Shown here: positions 1 through 8,763 of the stretch, in pieces
Position numbering within the stretch: the first letter of the stretch is position 1
Layout: each line of letters opens with the position of its first letter
Source of the DNA: Candidatus Limicola stercorigallinarum
Lineage (GTDB): Bacteria > Actinomycetota > Coriobacteriia > Coriobacteriales > Coriobacteriaceae
Assembly (NCBI GenBank): GCA_018711625.1
Contig: DVID01000009.1
Span: 1-64,000, forward strand
Direction of reading: 5' to 3'
Length of the DNA stretch: 64,000 nt
The notes under the pieces: generated by a model
The model's database searches: none
What the model saw: the letters and a program-made list of their open reading frames with translations, nothing else
Told to the model about the DNA's origin: nothing
Translations under genes and position numbers: made by a program

Positions 1-1
1 C

Positions 2-637
2 CTGTATCTCGATAAGCCCGAGATCAACGAGTGGCACGGCAAATTTATTTCTGAGGAGCTCGTAGAGGTCACCCGTCGTCTGTTCCCACTTTCGCGCAAG
101 CGCGAAGACACCGCGCTAGCGGGCATCTCCATTGGCGCCTACACCGCGCTCATCAATGGGTTGCTGCGGCCCGACCGCTTTGGCTCGATTATCGCGCTCT
201 CGGGCGCATTCATGCGCGACCGCGTGCTTGAGGCTGCGGGCTCGCGCAGCCAGCGCAAGCGCCGCTATTATGAGCGCTTCTTTGGCGATCTTGACACGGT
301 GATGGGCTCTGAGAAGGACTACTTGGAGCTAGCCTGCCGCTTTATCAACGACCCCACGCTGCCCAAGCCCAAGTTCTACGGCGCCTGTGGCAAGTCCGAC
401 AACCTCTGCGATGCCAATCGCGAACTTGTGGGGCTGCTGAAAAACGCCGGCTTTGACGTGACCTACTGGGAGCCCGAGATTGGTGGACACGAGTGGCCGT
501 TCTGGAACGCCTGGATCGACTGCGCGCTTGACTGGTTCGCCCCGGGCGAGCTCAAGCCCTCAACCGCCCAGACGGACTACACCGAGCTCACAAGCCTGCG
601 CCCAGCCGACAAACCCATCCCCATGAATCAAGGCTAG
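2..637 (+). CDS. alpha/beta-hydrolase esterase (5' end outside window)
   Basis: Reading frame 2 is open from the window edge, so the 161-637 ORF in the track is only the tail of a longer gene. The visible part resembles the putative esterase family (esterase D / tributyrin esterase type). The nucleophile elbow is GISIGAY, with Ser as catalytic residue; a later GKSDNLCDAN segment offers the Asp, and GGHEWPFW supplies the catalytic His. That order is the expected alpha/beta-hydrolase triad. It probably hydrolyses short acyl esters in the cytoplasm; no signal peptide can be judged because the N-terminus is missing. The next gene converges on it from the other strand, so it is not part of that operon. 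Confidence 0.8.
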   Translation: MYLDKPEINEWHGKFISEELVEVTRRLFPLSRKREDTALAGISIGAYTALINGLLRPDRFGSIIALSGAFMRDRVLEAAGSRSQRKRRYYERFFGDLDTVMGSEKDYLELACRFINDPTLPKPKFYGACGKSDNLCDANRELVGLLKNAGFDVTYWEPEIGGHEWPFWNAWIDCALDWFAPGELKPSTAQTDYTELTSLRPADKPIPMNQG

Positions 638-638
638 C

Positions 639-772
639 GGAGGCCGCCCCCCCTAACACGGAGACGGCCTCCTGTCGTGCCCGAGATCGCCGCGAAGCGA
701 GGCGGCATAGGCCTTCGCGCCATGCCGCCGAAGCTGCATGGGTCAAACGGAACACGTCCCCAAATGACCCAT
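639..772. repeat. cluster of three hairpins between convergent genes
   Basis: Three perfect 8-bp inverted repeats follow each other: GGAGGCCG/CGGCCTCC (639-646, 665-672), GGCGGCAT/ATGCCGCC (701-708, 722-729) and ATGGGTCA/TGACCCAT (738-745, 765-772). The first sits directly behind the esterase stop and could end transcription, although it lacks a T-run. The third has the look of a REP-type palindrome. Confidence 0.6.
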
Positions 773-792
773 TCAACCAGGGTCAGAAAACC

Positions 793-2685
793 CTAAGCGA
801 ACTGCGCGTTGTACAGATCCGCATAGGCCCCGCCGGCAGCCAGCAGCTCCTCATGCGTACCCTGCTCGATGATGGTGCCGTGATCCATCACCAGGATGAG
901 GTCCGAGTCAACAATCGTCGAAAGTCGGTGTGCAATCACGAAGCTCGTACGACCCTGGGTAAGGCGCTCCATCGCCGTCACGATGGCCTGCTCGGTGCGG
1001 GTGTCTACGCTTGAAGTCGCCTCGTCCAAGATGAGGATCGCTGGGTTCGCCAGAAGCACTCGCGCGATGGTGAGGAGCTGCCGCTGCCCCTGGCTGATGT
1101 TCTCGGCGTCGTTTGCAAGCAGCGTCTCGTAGCCATGCGGCATGGTCCGCACAAAGAAGTCCACCTGCGCGGTCTTTGCGGCCTGCACAATCTCCTCTTG
1201 CGAAGCCCCATCGCAACCATAGGCGATGTTTTGCGCAATGGTGCCTTCACGCAACCACGCATCCTGAAGCACCATGCCAAAGTTACGACGCAGGTCGGCA
1301 CGGGTCATGGCATGCGTGTCCACGCCGTCAAGCGTAATGCGACCACCGTCAATCTCATAGAAGCGCATAAGCAGGTTGATGAGGGTGGTTTTGCCCGCAC
1401 CCGTGGCGCCCACGATGGCCACCTTCTGGCCCGGCTCCGCCACAAAGCTCACGTCCTTCATGAGGGGACGCTCGGGATCATAGCCAAAGCGCACGTGCTC
1501 AAAGGCAATGCGACCGCGCACCGGTTGCGCCGGAAGCGCAGGCGTGACCGGGTCGGGCTCAATCTCGGGCTCGTCGAGGATACCAAACACGCGTTCAACA
1601 GCCGCCAGTGCGCTTTGCAGCTGGTTCATGGTGAGCGAAAACTGCGTGAGCGGCTCCGACGCGGTGTTCACATACTGGAAGAAGGCCTGCAGCGTACCGA
1701 TGGTGAGCTTGCCCTGCATGAGGAAGCCCGTGCCCAGAAGTGCAAGCACCACCTGCGAGAAGCGCACGAGGCAACGCACCATGGGCGCCACCACGTTGGT
1801 CACGAAGTCGGTGATGCGCATGGTATCGGCCAGATGCTGCGTAGCCTCGTGGATACGAGCCGAGCTAGCCTCCTCCTGGTTGAACGCCTTGATAACAATG
1901 CGACCGGAGTATGCCTCCTCCACATGCCCCGTGAGCACGCCCACGGCACGCTGCTGCTCGGCGGCCAGCACGAGCGTCTTTTTGGCAACGATGCGCGTCA
2001 TGAGCACCGCAGCTGCCGCAAACAGCAAAAACACCACGGTAAGCACCACGTTGTAGCGCGTCATCATGATGATGGCACCCACCACCGAGCCCACAGCGAT
2101 CAGCATCGAGAGCAGGCCGCGCTGCAGTACCTCCGAAACCTTGTCGAGGTCGTTGGTGGCGCGGCTCATCACATCGCCGGGCTTGTGCGCGTCGTAGAAC
2201 TTGAGCGGCAAGCGGTTGAGCTTCTCGGCCAAGAGATGACGCAGCTTGAGGTTGAGGCGCTCGGCAAAGCTCGCCATCGTGAAGTTCTGGATGGTGTAGA
2301 ACGCCCAGGCCACCGTCCAGATACCCACGTAGGTGAGAATCTCACGGCCGCCCGTGTCCCAGCCGATGACAAAGGGCTTGCCCGCAGCGAAGGCCTCTTG
2401 GATGTTGTGCCACAGGAGGTCGATTACATGTGCGCTGTACGCGGGGGCAGCAATATGCGCCACGGTATAGCACACGATGCATACGAGCACCACAGCGAAG
2501 CGCCAATGCTCGGAGCGCGACACATCCCAGATGCGACGCACCACGGCACCGGCATCGCGCGGCACCTCAAGTTCTTGCTCGGCCTCAGGCTCGGGTGCGC
2601 CAGAGGGCGCGGGCTCGGTGGGATCAGCGATGCGATGCGTCGCACGCTCGTCGCGAGTCTCCTCGGTAATAGATGCCTTTGCCAT
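793..2685 (-). CDS. ABC exporter half-transporter, canonical ATP site
   Basis: A 630-residue fusion of a six-helix transmembrane domain (about residues 50-350) and a nucleotide-binding domain. Visible are Walker A GATGAGKTT, signature SQGQRQLLTIAR, Walker B ILILDEATSSVD with the catalytic Glu, and H-loop VIAHRLST. The stop of the upstream exporter gene is one base before this start, and GGGAGG lies just upstream of the ATG. The two genes form one transcript behind a MarR-type gene. Its partner has altered catalytic residues, so this subunit carries the main hydrolysis site of a heterodimeric type IV (MsbA/LmrA-like) exporter. Substrate unknown; drugs or lipids are usual for MarR-linked pairs. 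Confidence 0.93.
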   Translation of the reverse strand: MAKASITEETRDERATHRIADPTEPAPSGAPEPEAEQELEVPRDAGAVVRRIWDVSRSEHWRFAVVLVCIVCYTVAHIAAPAYSAHVIDLLWHNIQEAFAAGKPFVIGWDTGGREILTYVGIWTVAWAFYTIQNFTMASFAERLNLKLRHLLAEKLNRLPLKFYDAHKPGDVMSRATNDLDKVSEVLQRGLLSMLIAVGSVVGAIIMMTRYNVVLTVVFLLFAAAAVLMTRIVAKKTLVLAAEQQRAVGVLTGHVEEAYSGRIVIKAFNQEEASSARIHEATQHLADTMRITDFVTNVVAPMVRCLVRFSQVVLALLGTGFLMQGKLTIGTLQAFFQYVNTASEPLTQFSLTMNQLQSALAAVERVFGILDEPEIEPDPVTPALPAQPVRGRIAFEHVRFGYDPERPLMKDVSFVAEPGQKVAIVGATGAGKTTLINLLMRFYEIDGGRITLDGVDTHAMTRADLRRNFGMVLQDAWLREGTIAQNIAYGCDGASQEEIVQAAKTAQVDFFVRTMPHGYETLLANDAENISQGQRQLLTIARVLLANPAILILDEATSSVDTRTEQAIVTAMERLTQGRTSFVIAHRLSTIVDSDLILVMDHGTIIEQGTHEELLAAGGAYADLYNAQFA

Positions 2686-2686
2686 G

Positions 2687-4594
2687 CTACTCGCCTCCCT
2701 TCATGCTGTCCTCTTCATGGGCGGGCACCTCGGGCGCCGCCGCTGTCTCCGGCGCCGCGCTCTCCGCAGGCGCAGGCGCCATGAGCGCTTCAAGCTCCTC
2801 GGCACGCAGCTGCGAGCGGGCAATCTCCTGGTAAGCCGTGCAGGTGCGCATGAGCTCCTCGTGCGTACCCAGGCCCTGAATGCAACCATCTTTGAGCACC
2901 ACAATCTGGTCGGCGTTCAGGATGGTGTTGATGCGCTGCGCGATGATGAGCACCGCCGCATGCGCCACCTCGTGAGCGAGCGCATGGCGAAGCGCCGCAT
3001 CGGTCTTAAAGTCGAGTGCCGAGAACGAATCGTCAAAAATGTAGAGGTCTGCGGGCTTTACGAGCGCGCGAGCAATCGAGAGGCGCTGTCGCTGGCCGCC
3101 CGAGAAGTTGGTGCCACCCTGCGCCACACGGCTCATAAGGCCGTCGGGCAGCTCGCGCACAAACCCCGACTGCGCCACGTCGAGCGCATGCCAGAGCTCC
3201 TCGTCGGTGGCGTCAGGCTTGCCATAGCGCAGGTTGTCGGCGATGGTCCCCGAGAAGAGCCATGCTTTTTGCGGCACGTAGGATATGTGCTCGCGAAGTG
3301 CTTCCTGCGTAAGGTCGCGCACATTGGTGCCGCAGAGCCGCACACTGCCGTCGGTGACATCATGGAAGCGCAAAAGGAGTTTCGCGATGGTGGACTTGCC
3401 CGAGCCCGTGGGACCAATGATGGCGGTTGTGGTGCCGCGCCGGCAGAGGAAGTTGATGTGGTGGAGGGTGTCCTCGTCAGCATCCGCAAACCGGAAGGAC
3501 GCATTGCCGAAGTGAGCCACAACGTCACCGCGAGCAGGGGCCGCAGCTGCAGGGGCCGGGACAGTCGCATCACCCGCATGCTCGCTATCGGCGTGTGCCG
3601 AGACGTTCCCCTGCGCCACTGCAAGGGTACCCTGCGTGCCGTCAACGATGGACGGCTCGCGGTCAATCACCTCGCGGCAGCGCTCCAAGCACACGAGCGC
3701 ACGCGGCAGCATGAGCGCGCTGATCTGCGCCATCATGATGAAGAAGAGGATGAGCATCGCGTACTCGATGCACGCCGAGATCGAAGCGATCTGCATCGCG
3801 TGCGCACCCACACGATTACCACCAAGCCACACCACGGCAACCTCGGCGATGTTCATGATGAAAAACGTCGAGCAATCGAAGGTGGCAAAGATCCAGTTCA
3901 CGCGAATGGCGTTTGAGGCATACTCGCTGAACGCCTCCTCAAGGCTCTTGCGCTCCACCTCTTCCTTGCCAAACGCACGGATCACGCGCACGCCCGTGAT
4001 GCTCTCACGCAGGCGCACGTTCATGCGGTCGATGAAGCGCTGCAGCTTTTGAAAGATCACCGCGGCCTTCTTCACGCTCACGATGGCGATGGCGGCAACC
4101 GCGAGAATGAAGCCCATGAGCAAAAGACCCATCTGCACATCGATCATGCATGCCATGATGATGCCAATCACCGCGGCGAAGGGCACCGGAAGCATCATCT
4201 GGATGGTCATGGTAATGGCCTGCTGAATAACGTTCACATCGCCCAAGGTGCGGGTGATCATGGAGCCCGTGCCAAACTGCTCGAAGTCACCGCCCGAGAA
4301 CGCCAGCGATGCGTCGTAGACGGCGTTGCGGATATCGCGACCCACCTTGGTGGCGAGGTCGGCGCAGAAGTAATTGCATACAAAGGCGCCAGCGCCCGAT
4401 ACAAACGCCGCAACAAGCATGACGCCTGCCTGCGAGAGGATGTAGTCAAAGTCGCGCGACGAGACGCCGATGTTGATCATGTTAGCCAGGATGGTGGGAA
4501 CAAGCAGCACGCCCACCAGATTGATCGCGAGCGAGACAAGCACGATGCCAGTTTGCAAACGATACGGCTTGAGGAAGCGCAGAAGCGTTCTCAT
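2687..4594 (-). CDS. ABC exporter half-transporter, degenerate ATP site
   Basis: A 635-residue half-transporter with an N-terminal membrane domain and a C-terminal ATPase. Walker A GPTGSGKST and signature FSGGQRQRLSIAR are intact. The Walker B region reads LYIFDDSFSALD, with Asp replacing the catalytic Glu, and the H-loop reads IIAQRIN, with Gln replacing His. That combination marks the non-catalytic partner of a heterodimeric exporter. A GGAGAT ribosome site precedes the ATG. There is an Ala/Pro-rich linker of roughly 35 residues before the ATPase domain and an acidic Ala/Pro/Glu-rich tail. It is co-transcribed with the canonical partner directly downstream. Confidence 0.93.
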   Translation of the reverse strand: MRTLLRFLKPYRLQTGIVLVSLAINLVGVLLVPTILANMINIGVSSRDFDYILSQAGVMLVAAFVSGAGAFVCNYFCADLATKVGRDIRNAVYDASLAFSGGDFEQFGTGSMITRTLGDVNVIQQAITMTIQMMLPVPFAAVIGIIMACMIDVQMGLLLMGFILAVAAIAIVSVKKAAVIFQKLQRFIDRMNVRLRESITGVRVIRAFGKEEVERKSLEEAFSEYASNAIRVNWIFATFDCSTFFIMNIAEVAVVWLGGNRVGAHAMQIASISACIEYAMLILFFIMMAQISALMLPRALVCLERCREVIDREPSIVDGTQGTLAVAQGNVSAHADSEHAGDATVPAPAAAAPARGDVVAHFGNASFRFADADEDTLHHINFLCRRGTTTAIIGPTGSGKSTIAKLLLRFHDVTDGSVRLCGTNVRDLTQEALREHISYVPQKAWLFSGTIADNLRYGKPDATDEELWHALDVAQSGFVRELPDGLMSRVAQGGTNFSGGQRQRLSIARALVKPADLYIFDDSFSALDFKTDAALRHALAHEVAHAAVLIIAQRINTILNADQIVVLKDGCIQGLGTHEELMRTCTAYQEIARSQLRAEELEALMAPAPAESAAPETAAAPEVPAHEEDSMKGGE

Positions 4595-4747
4595 ATAATC
4601 CGATCTCCTTTACATCGCGTTAGGGCAAAAGGTCAGATGGGGCAGCGGGATATGCGTAGCCCGGGCCTGACGCACAGCGCTGCGGGAGCTGCAACATGCG
4701 CGAACCGGTGGCAACCGCACCACCGCAACCGTGCGGGCAGACACGCG

Positions 4748-5314
4748 CTACGGCACCGATGCGCAGCCGGGACGCTCCGGCCACAAGCTCTCAGCCGCGT
4801 GCAAGGCCGCTTCGCTGCCAGCCGGGGGCACCTCGCTTAAGCTCGCAGCTGCCGCACCAATCTCGGCATCGAGCGCATCCACATAGTGACGCACGAGCCG
4901 TACGAGCTCACGACGCTCTTCGGGCGCAAGCGTGGCAAACGCACGGTGCTCTGCGTCAATAGCCGGCACAATGCGCGCCGCCGAGAAAACACGTCCCGCG
5001 TCGGTGAGGGCAGCCATCTTGTTCTTGCGGCTCCCCTCCATGTAGTCGAGCGTCACCAGACCACGCGCCTCAAGCGTTTTGAGCGCCGAGTTGACCGTCT
5101 GCTTGCTGTACGACCACGTGGTGGTGAGGGTGCCCACCGGAAGCTCGCCGCCCGCGTGCTCCAGCGCGTAAAGCATCCAGTAGGCGCAATCAGAGATGCC
5201 GCAGCCATGGGCGAAGGTGTGATAGAGCTTGTCAATCTCGTTGTAGAGATAATCAAGCTCCTCGGGCGAGGGGTCGCTCACCCTCATGCCATGCGCCGCG
5301 TCATCATGCTCCAT
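4748..5314 (-). CDS. MarR-family transcriptional regulator
   Basis: I place the start at 5314 (188 residues), because AAGGAG lies six bases upstream; the longer ORF from 5377 lacks a good site. Residues about 30-130 form a winged helix, including the recognition region VGTLTTTWSYSKQTVNSALK followed by a wing with KNKMAALTDAGR. It heads the ABC exporter operon, 153 bp before it, and most likely represses its own transcript until a ligand binds. A near-palindrome overlapping the -10 box upstream (5390-5407) is a good operator candidate. Role and autoregulation are inferred from family and layout. Confidence 0.88.
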   Translation of the reverse strand: MEHDDAAHGMRVSDPSPEELDYLYNEIDKLYHTFAHGCGISDCAYWMLYALEHAGGELPVGTLTTTWSYSKQTVNSALKTLEARGLVTLDYMEGSRKNKMAALTDAGRVFSAARIVPAIDAEHRAFATLAPEERRELVRLVRHYVDALDAEIGAAAASLSEVPPAGSEAALHAAESLWPERPGCASVP

Positions 5315-5350
5315 AGTGCTCCTTGCCGCCAGGGCCGCCTCGTGTCTGCA

Positions 5351-5376
5351 TGCCTCTATCGTTGCAGGTAGAGGCA
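5351..5376. promoter_or_regulatory. inverted repeat in MarR gene leader
   Basis: TGCCTCTA and TAGAGGCA form a perfect 8-bp inverted repeat around a 10-bp spacer, between the putative promoter and the start codon. It could be a second operator or an RNA hairpin in the leader. Confidence 0.55.
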
Positions 5377-5389
5377 TCGGTCAGCATCG

Positions 5390-5409
5390 TAGTCCGATTT
5401 CGGATTATA
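5390..5409 (-). promoter_or_regulatory. promoter -10 box overlapped by MarR operator candidate
   Basis: On the minus strand TATAAT (5404-5409) is a consensus -10 box. Overlapping it is TAATCCGAAATCGGACTA, an 18-bp palindrome with a single mismatched pair. This is the usual geometry for a MarR autorepressor. No convincing -35 hexamer is visible at 17 bp. Confidence 0.65.
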
Positions 5410-5448
5410 GTCAACAAGGAAAAATACCGCGGTGCCGGTGCGAGACAG

Positions 5449-5484
5449 AAAGGCCGCCGGCGTTCGGGGGAAACGCCGGCGGCC
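5449..5484 (-). terminator. rho-independent terminator of the small orphan gene
   Basis: GGCCGCCGGCGTT pairs perfectly with AACGCCGGCGGCC (13 bp, 7-base loop). On the minus strand the stem is followed by TTTCTGTC. It lies just beyond the stop of the 5532-5834 gene. Confidence 0.8.
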
Positions 5485-5531
5485 TTAAGGAGAAACCGGT
5501 TGCAGCTACCCTGCAACCTGGAGCCTGTGTA

Positions 5532-5834
5532 TTACTCCCAGCCCTCTTGGTTCGACTCGTAGAACTTCGCGTCGTGGAACAGGTCGTGGATGCTCTTGCC
5601 CTCGCGCCACGGCAACTCAATGAGCTCGGGCATCGTAGTAACCAGTTCGGAGCAATCAGAGAAACGACCCTTGTCGTTCAGCTTGTCGCAATCCTGCACA
5701 CGCCAATAGCCGTCGGTATGGGTGATGTAGTAATGATTCTCATCAACATCCATGAAGACGCGCGTCTTGGAGCGCAGGTATGCCAGGAATCCTTCGAAAT
5801 CGAAGTCCAGAGCCTCCTCGGTTTTGAGTCCCAT
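5532..5834 (-). CDS. small acidic protein of unknown function
   Basis: A 100-residue protein. The start at 5834 is set by AAGGAGGTAATC immediately upstream; the longer ORF start at 5882 has no site. It has no membrane segment and no motif I recognise. It is acidic and rich in aromatic residues (YYITHTDGYWRV; ELPWREGKS), with two cysteines. It is monocistronic and ended by a strong terminator, so it is probably a real expressed gene. Fold and function are unknown. Confidence 0.7.
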   Translation of the reverse strand: MGLKTEEALDFDFEGFLAYLRSKTRVFMDVDENHYYITHTDGYWRVQDCDKLNDKGRFSDCSELVTTMPELIELPWREGKSIHDLFHDAKFYESNQEGWE

Positions 5835-6025
5835 GATTACCTCCTTGCGTAAGGGCGCCCCTGCCGTGGCGCCGGTGGTCACTACCAGATAGTTTTAGTA
5901 AACCCGGCTATGCGCGGCGCTATACCGCCATTTAGGTAGACGGCACGGCTGGCGGGGTGGGCGGAGATGTCTACACCAGCTTTGTGAATAAAACAGGCGG
6001 ACAGATGAGGACGGGGTCGTTTCAC

Positions 6026-6175
6026 CCTGTCGTGGCTCCGCACCCGGAAGGTGCCAGAACGGCCGCGCAGGATATCTGTGTTGCGCTGCACATTGGTAGA
6101 ATCGAGCGCGTTCATGGGCTCGTCGAGAAGGAGACATGCGGCATCTGTGGCATAAGCTATCGCGAGCGTGAGCCA
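6026..6175 (-). pseudogene. relic of an ABC-transporter ATPase
   Basis: Within the open frame 5882-6244 a stretch of about 50 codons reads as the C-terminal half of an ABC ATPase: LAIAYATDA, Walker B LLLDEPMNALD, D-loop and an H-loop-like RSHD. The Walker A and signature parts are absent and the flanking codons make no sense, so this is a decayed fragment. It overlaps the last codons of the XRE regulator gene in another frame, which suggests a deletion joined the two. The 5835-6156 gap holds nothing else I can identify. Confidence 0.75.
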
Positions 6176-7197
6176 AAGGCCTTCATGAGGATGCTCACAA
6201 TGCCGCAGAGCAGACCGCCTACAGGCCAAGCCACCCAAAACCACATGGCAGAAGTGCCCTCAGGCTCAAAGGCATCTGGGTTGGGTGAGGTGAGCACCGG
6301 AGCGAAGAGCAACCCCAGGCCTATGATGGTGGCCAGAATCATGATGGTGCCGCATACCGCACCAATTTTTTCGTTCTCCTTCTTTGTGGCAAGCAGTACC
6401 TCGCGACGCGCTTCGTCCAGCTGGGCGTTTGCAATCTCCTCGGCCTCTAGGTCCTCACCCACGCTGCGGTTGTACTCATCCACATTGGTGCGGCCGAGAA
6501 GCATGCCGTAGTGCACGATATTCCAAACACCCAGCGCGATGAAGAACATTAGGAAGAAAAGCGCGATGTTCTCGAGCGAGCGATCCTCGCCAAGCACCAA
6601 GAGGAAACCGATGCCCACGAAAATGAGCGCGATACCGGCGATGAGACCTGTTGAGAACGCTTTGCGCGCACGAGTGCGGTCGTCTTCGGTGTAAAAATCC
6701 TCGATATAGGGATGCGCCCGCTGAAAGGCCGCATGCTCCATGCCCGCGGGCACAAGGAACACAAGGCCCACGAGGATACCTGCGAGAACAATGAGCACAA
6801 AGAGACCATCGCGGGCACCCACGGGCATAAGGTCGGCCGCGCCCTCAAAGAAGAGTCCGATGGCGATACCCACGAGAATAGCCGCAACCCCCGTGGGCAC
6901 CTTCCACGCGAGCATGCGCTGGTGCTCGTCGTAGCCGCAAACGTCGGTCGGCGGGCCGGCCGGGACGGTCACCGTGGCAGGCTCGGGTGCGCGGCCGGTA
7001 AGGTCACCTTGGACCAGGTCGTCGAGCGAGCATTCGAAGATTTGGCAGAGCTTGAGAAGCTTGTCCATCTCGGGATAGCTCTTCTCGGCCTCCCACTTGG
7101 TCACGCTCTGGCGGGAAACGCCGAGCAGCATGGCGAGCTGCTCTTGGGTCATATTGCGCGTTGAGCGCAGGTGCTGAAGGTTATCGCGGAAGCTCAT
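6157..7197 (-). CDS. XRE-family regulator with membrane domain
   Basis: The start is set at 7197 (346 residues), at MSFRDNLQHLRS, with GAAAGG upstream. Residues about 5-60 are a Cro/C1-type helix-turn-helix (MTQEQLAMLLGVSRQSVTKWE). After a Pro/Ala linker come about six hydrophobic segments, so the DNA-binding domain is tethered to the membrane. This architecture is common in gut Firmicutes and Actinobacteria next to ABC exporters, and an ABC-ATPase relic does overlap its 3' end. The C-terminus may have been trimmed or altered by that rearrangement. Target genes are unknown. Confidence 0.85.
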   Translation of the reverse strand: MSFRDNLQHLRSTRNMTQEQLAMLLGVSRQSVTKWEAEKSYPEMDKLLKLCQIFECSLDDLVQGDLTGRAPEPATVTVPAGPPTDVCGYDEHQRMLAWKVPTGVAAILVGIAIGLFFEGAADLMPVGARDGLFVLIVLAGILVGLVFLVPAGMEHAAFQRAHPYIEDFYTEDDRTRARKAFSTGLIAGIALIFVGIGFLLVLGEDRSLENIALFFLMFFIALGVWNIVHYGMLLGRTNVDEYNRSVGEDLEAEEIANAQLDEARREVLLATKKENEKIGAVCGTIMILATIIGLGLLFAPVLTSPNPDAFEPEGTSAMWFWVAWPVGGLLCGIVSILMKAFGSRSR

Positions 7198-7573
7198 GGC
7201 GGGCCTTTCGGTTGATGGGGCGCGGCCGACGGCAGCCTCACCCCTGCTCGCCAGTATACGGTTTTGAGCAAAGGTCGGGCTCGCCGCGGACCACACCGGT
7301 GGTTCTTGTGCGCCGGCACCTTGTACGATACGGGCGCTTCAAGGTGCACACCACCAACTACAGGGCTGCATTTTACCACTCTTCCCGGCAACTTCCAGGC
7401 GCCCCACGGTTGCCTTCCGCAGGTAAATGGGGCAATTTGGGATGCATCCGGGACAGGTATGGAAATCCAACCTCTTAGGCATCCGAAACGTCGCATGAGC
7501 ATACGGTCGCCGCCAGAATCACGCAGCCGCCGTAACAGCACGCCGCTCCCGGTCGGTGCCTGGGGAAGCCAGG
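7198..7573. other. 376-bp gap with no gene recognised
   Basis: Between the XRE regulator start and the end of the YeiH-like gene, both on the minus strand. Long open frames exist but run as antisense pairs with unlikely composition. On the minus strand TGGTAAAAT near 7370 could be a -10 box for the XRE gene. CCTGG/CCAGG at about 7559-7573 makes a small hairpin behind the YeiH-like gene. Nothing else stands out. Confidence 0.5.
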
Positions 7574-8626
7574 TTACCAGATACCAAGTACGTGTTGCAT
7601 CCCTAATGACACAAGGGCAATCCCCACCCAGCACACGAAGCCCATGAGGATGGGCTTGCCGCCGGTGCGCAGAAGCTTCACCACATCAGTGTTGAAGCCG
7701 ATGGCGGCCATCGCCATGATGATGAAAAACTTGCTGAGCTCTTTGATGGGTGCCGTCACCGCGGCAGGCAGGGCAAACACCGTAGTCACTACACTTGCCA
7801 GTACGAAGAAAACAATGAAGAACGGGAAGATGCGCTTGAGATCGAACGTGCCCGCCACAGCGCTGTCGCCCTCACCCGCGGCAGCCGCACGCTTGGCCTG
7901 GCGCATCTGCCATACGGCGAGCGCGAGCGTGATGGGAATGATGGCAAGGGTGCGCGTAAGTTTGACGATGGTTGCAGCGTCGAGCGTGTTGGCGCCCGGG
8001 TGCATGCCGTCCCAGGCGGCCGCAGCCGCCGTCACCGACGACGTGTCGTTCACCGCAGTGCCTGCAAAGAGACCAAAGCCCTCGTTGGTAAGACCAAGTG
8101 CCATCCCGAGCGCCGGGAACACAAGCGCCGCGATGATGTTGAACAGGAAGATCACGCTGATGCCCTGGGTAATCTCCTCATCGTCGGCATCGATGACAGG
8201 CGCCGTAGCCGCGATGGCCGATCCGCCGCAGATGGAAGAGCCCACGCCCACGAGCGTAGCGATCTTGCCCGGAATCTTGAGTGCGCGGCTCAGCACGAAA
8301 GCCAGCACGAGCGAAGTGGCAATCGTAGAGACGATAATCGGCAGAGACGTGGCTCCCACCTGGGCAATCTGGCCCAGGTTAAGCCCAAAACCCAGAAGGA
8401 TGACAGCGTACTGCAGCACCTTTTTACTCGTATATTTCACGCCAGCATCAAGGCTCGCAGTAGAGCGCCCACGCAACACCAGGGCGAGCACCATACCAAT
8501 GAGGATGGCAAACACCGGGCCGCCCACAACCTCAAACTGTTTACCTAAAAGCCATGCGGGCAGAGCAATGCCCAGGCACAATGCCACACCGCGCCACAAT
8601 GTCGAGGGGTTCTTGATCAAATCCAT
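7574..8626 (-). CDS. YeiH-type putative sulfate exporter family protein
   Basis: A 350-residue membrane protein with about ten hydrophobic segments, matching the UPF0324/YeiH family (conserved hypothetical 698). Characteristic pieces are [27 protein letters not shown] and [21 protein letters not shown] precedes the ATG. It is divergent from a LysR regulator, the arrangement of yeiH-yeiE in enterobacteria. The family is annotated as sulfate or organosulfonate-related exporters, but the substrate is not established. Confidence 0.88.
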   Translation of the reverse strand: MDLIKNPSTLWRGVALCLGIALPAWLLGKQFEVVGGPVFAILIGMVLALVLRGRSTASLDAGVKYTSKKVLQYAVILLGFGLNLGQIAQVGATSLPIIVSTIATSLVLAFVLSRALKIPGKIATLVGVGSSICGGSAIAATAPVIDADDEEITQGISVIFLFNIIAALVFPALGMALGLTNEGFGLFAGTAVNDTSSVTAAAAAWDGMHPGANTLDAATIVKLTRTLAIIPITLALAVWQMRQAKRAAAAGEGDSAVAGTFDLKRIFPFFIVFFVLASVVTTVFALPAAVTAPIKELSKFFIIMAMAAIGFNTDVVKLLRTGGKPILMGFVCWVGIALVSLGMQHVLGIW

Positions 8627-8699
8627 GCGAGCCTCCGATATCGTTGATTGCGCCGAGCGTACTCGGCGGTACTTGTGCTCGATGGTAGATAAACCTCTT

Positions 8700-8728
8700 A
8701 TTACGAATTCACACGTATTGCTTATACT
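8700..8728 (+). promoter_or_regulatory. promoter and operator candidate of the LysR gene
   Basis: TTACGA (8701-8706), 16 bp and TATACT (8723-8728) make a plausible promoter. ATTACG and CGTATT (8700-8705, 8714-8719) form an inverted repeat with one mismatch around 8 bp, overlapping the -35 region. It could be the LysR binding site controlling both divergent genes. Confidence 0.5.
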
Positions 8729-8763
8729 GTAATCACGATTTGTTATGTGAGAGGGATTGCATC

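Noticed and set aside
7194-7647. ORFs in the gap between the XRE regulator and the YeiH-like gene
   Set aside because: No ribosome sites, unlikely composition and overlapping antisense frames.
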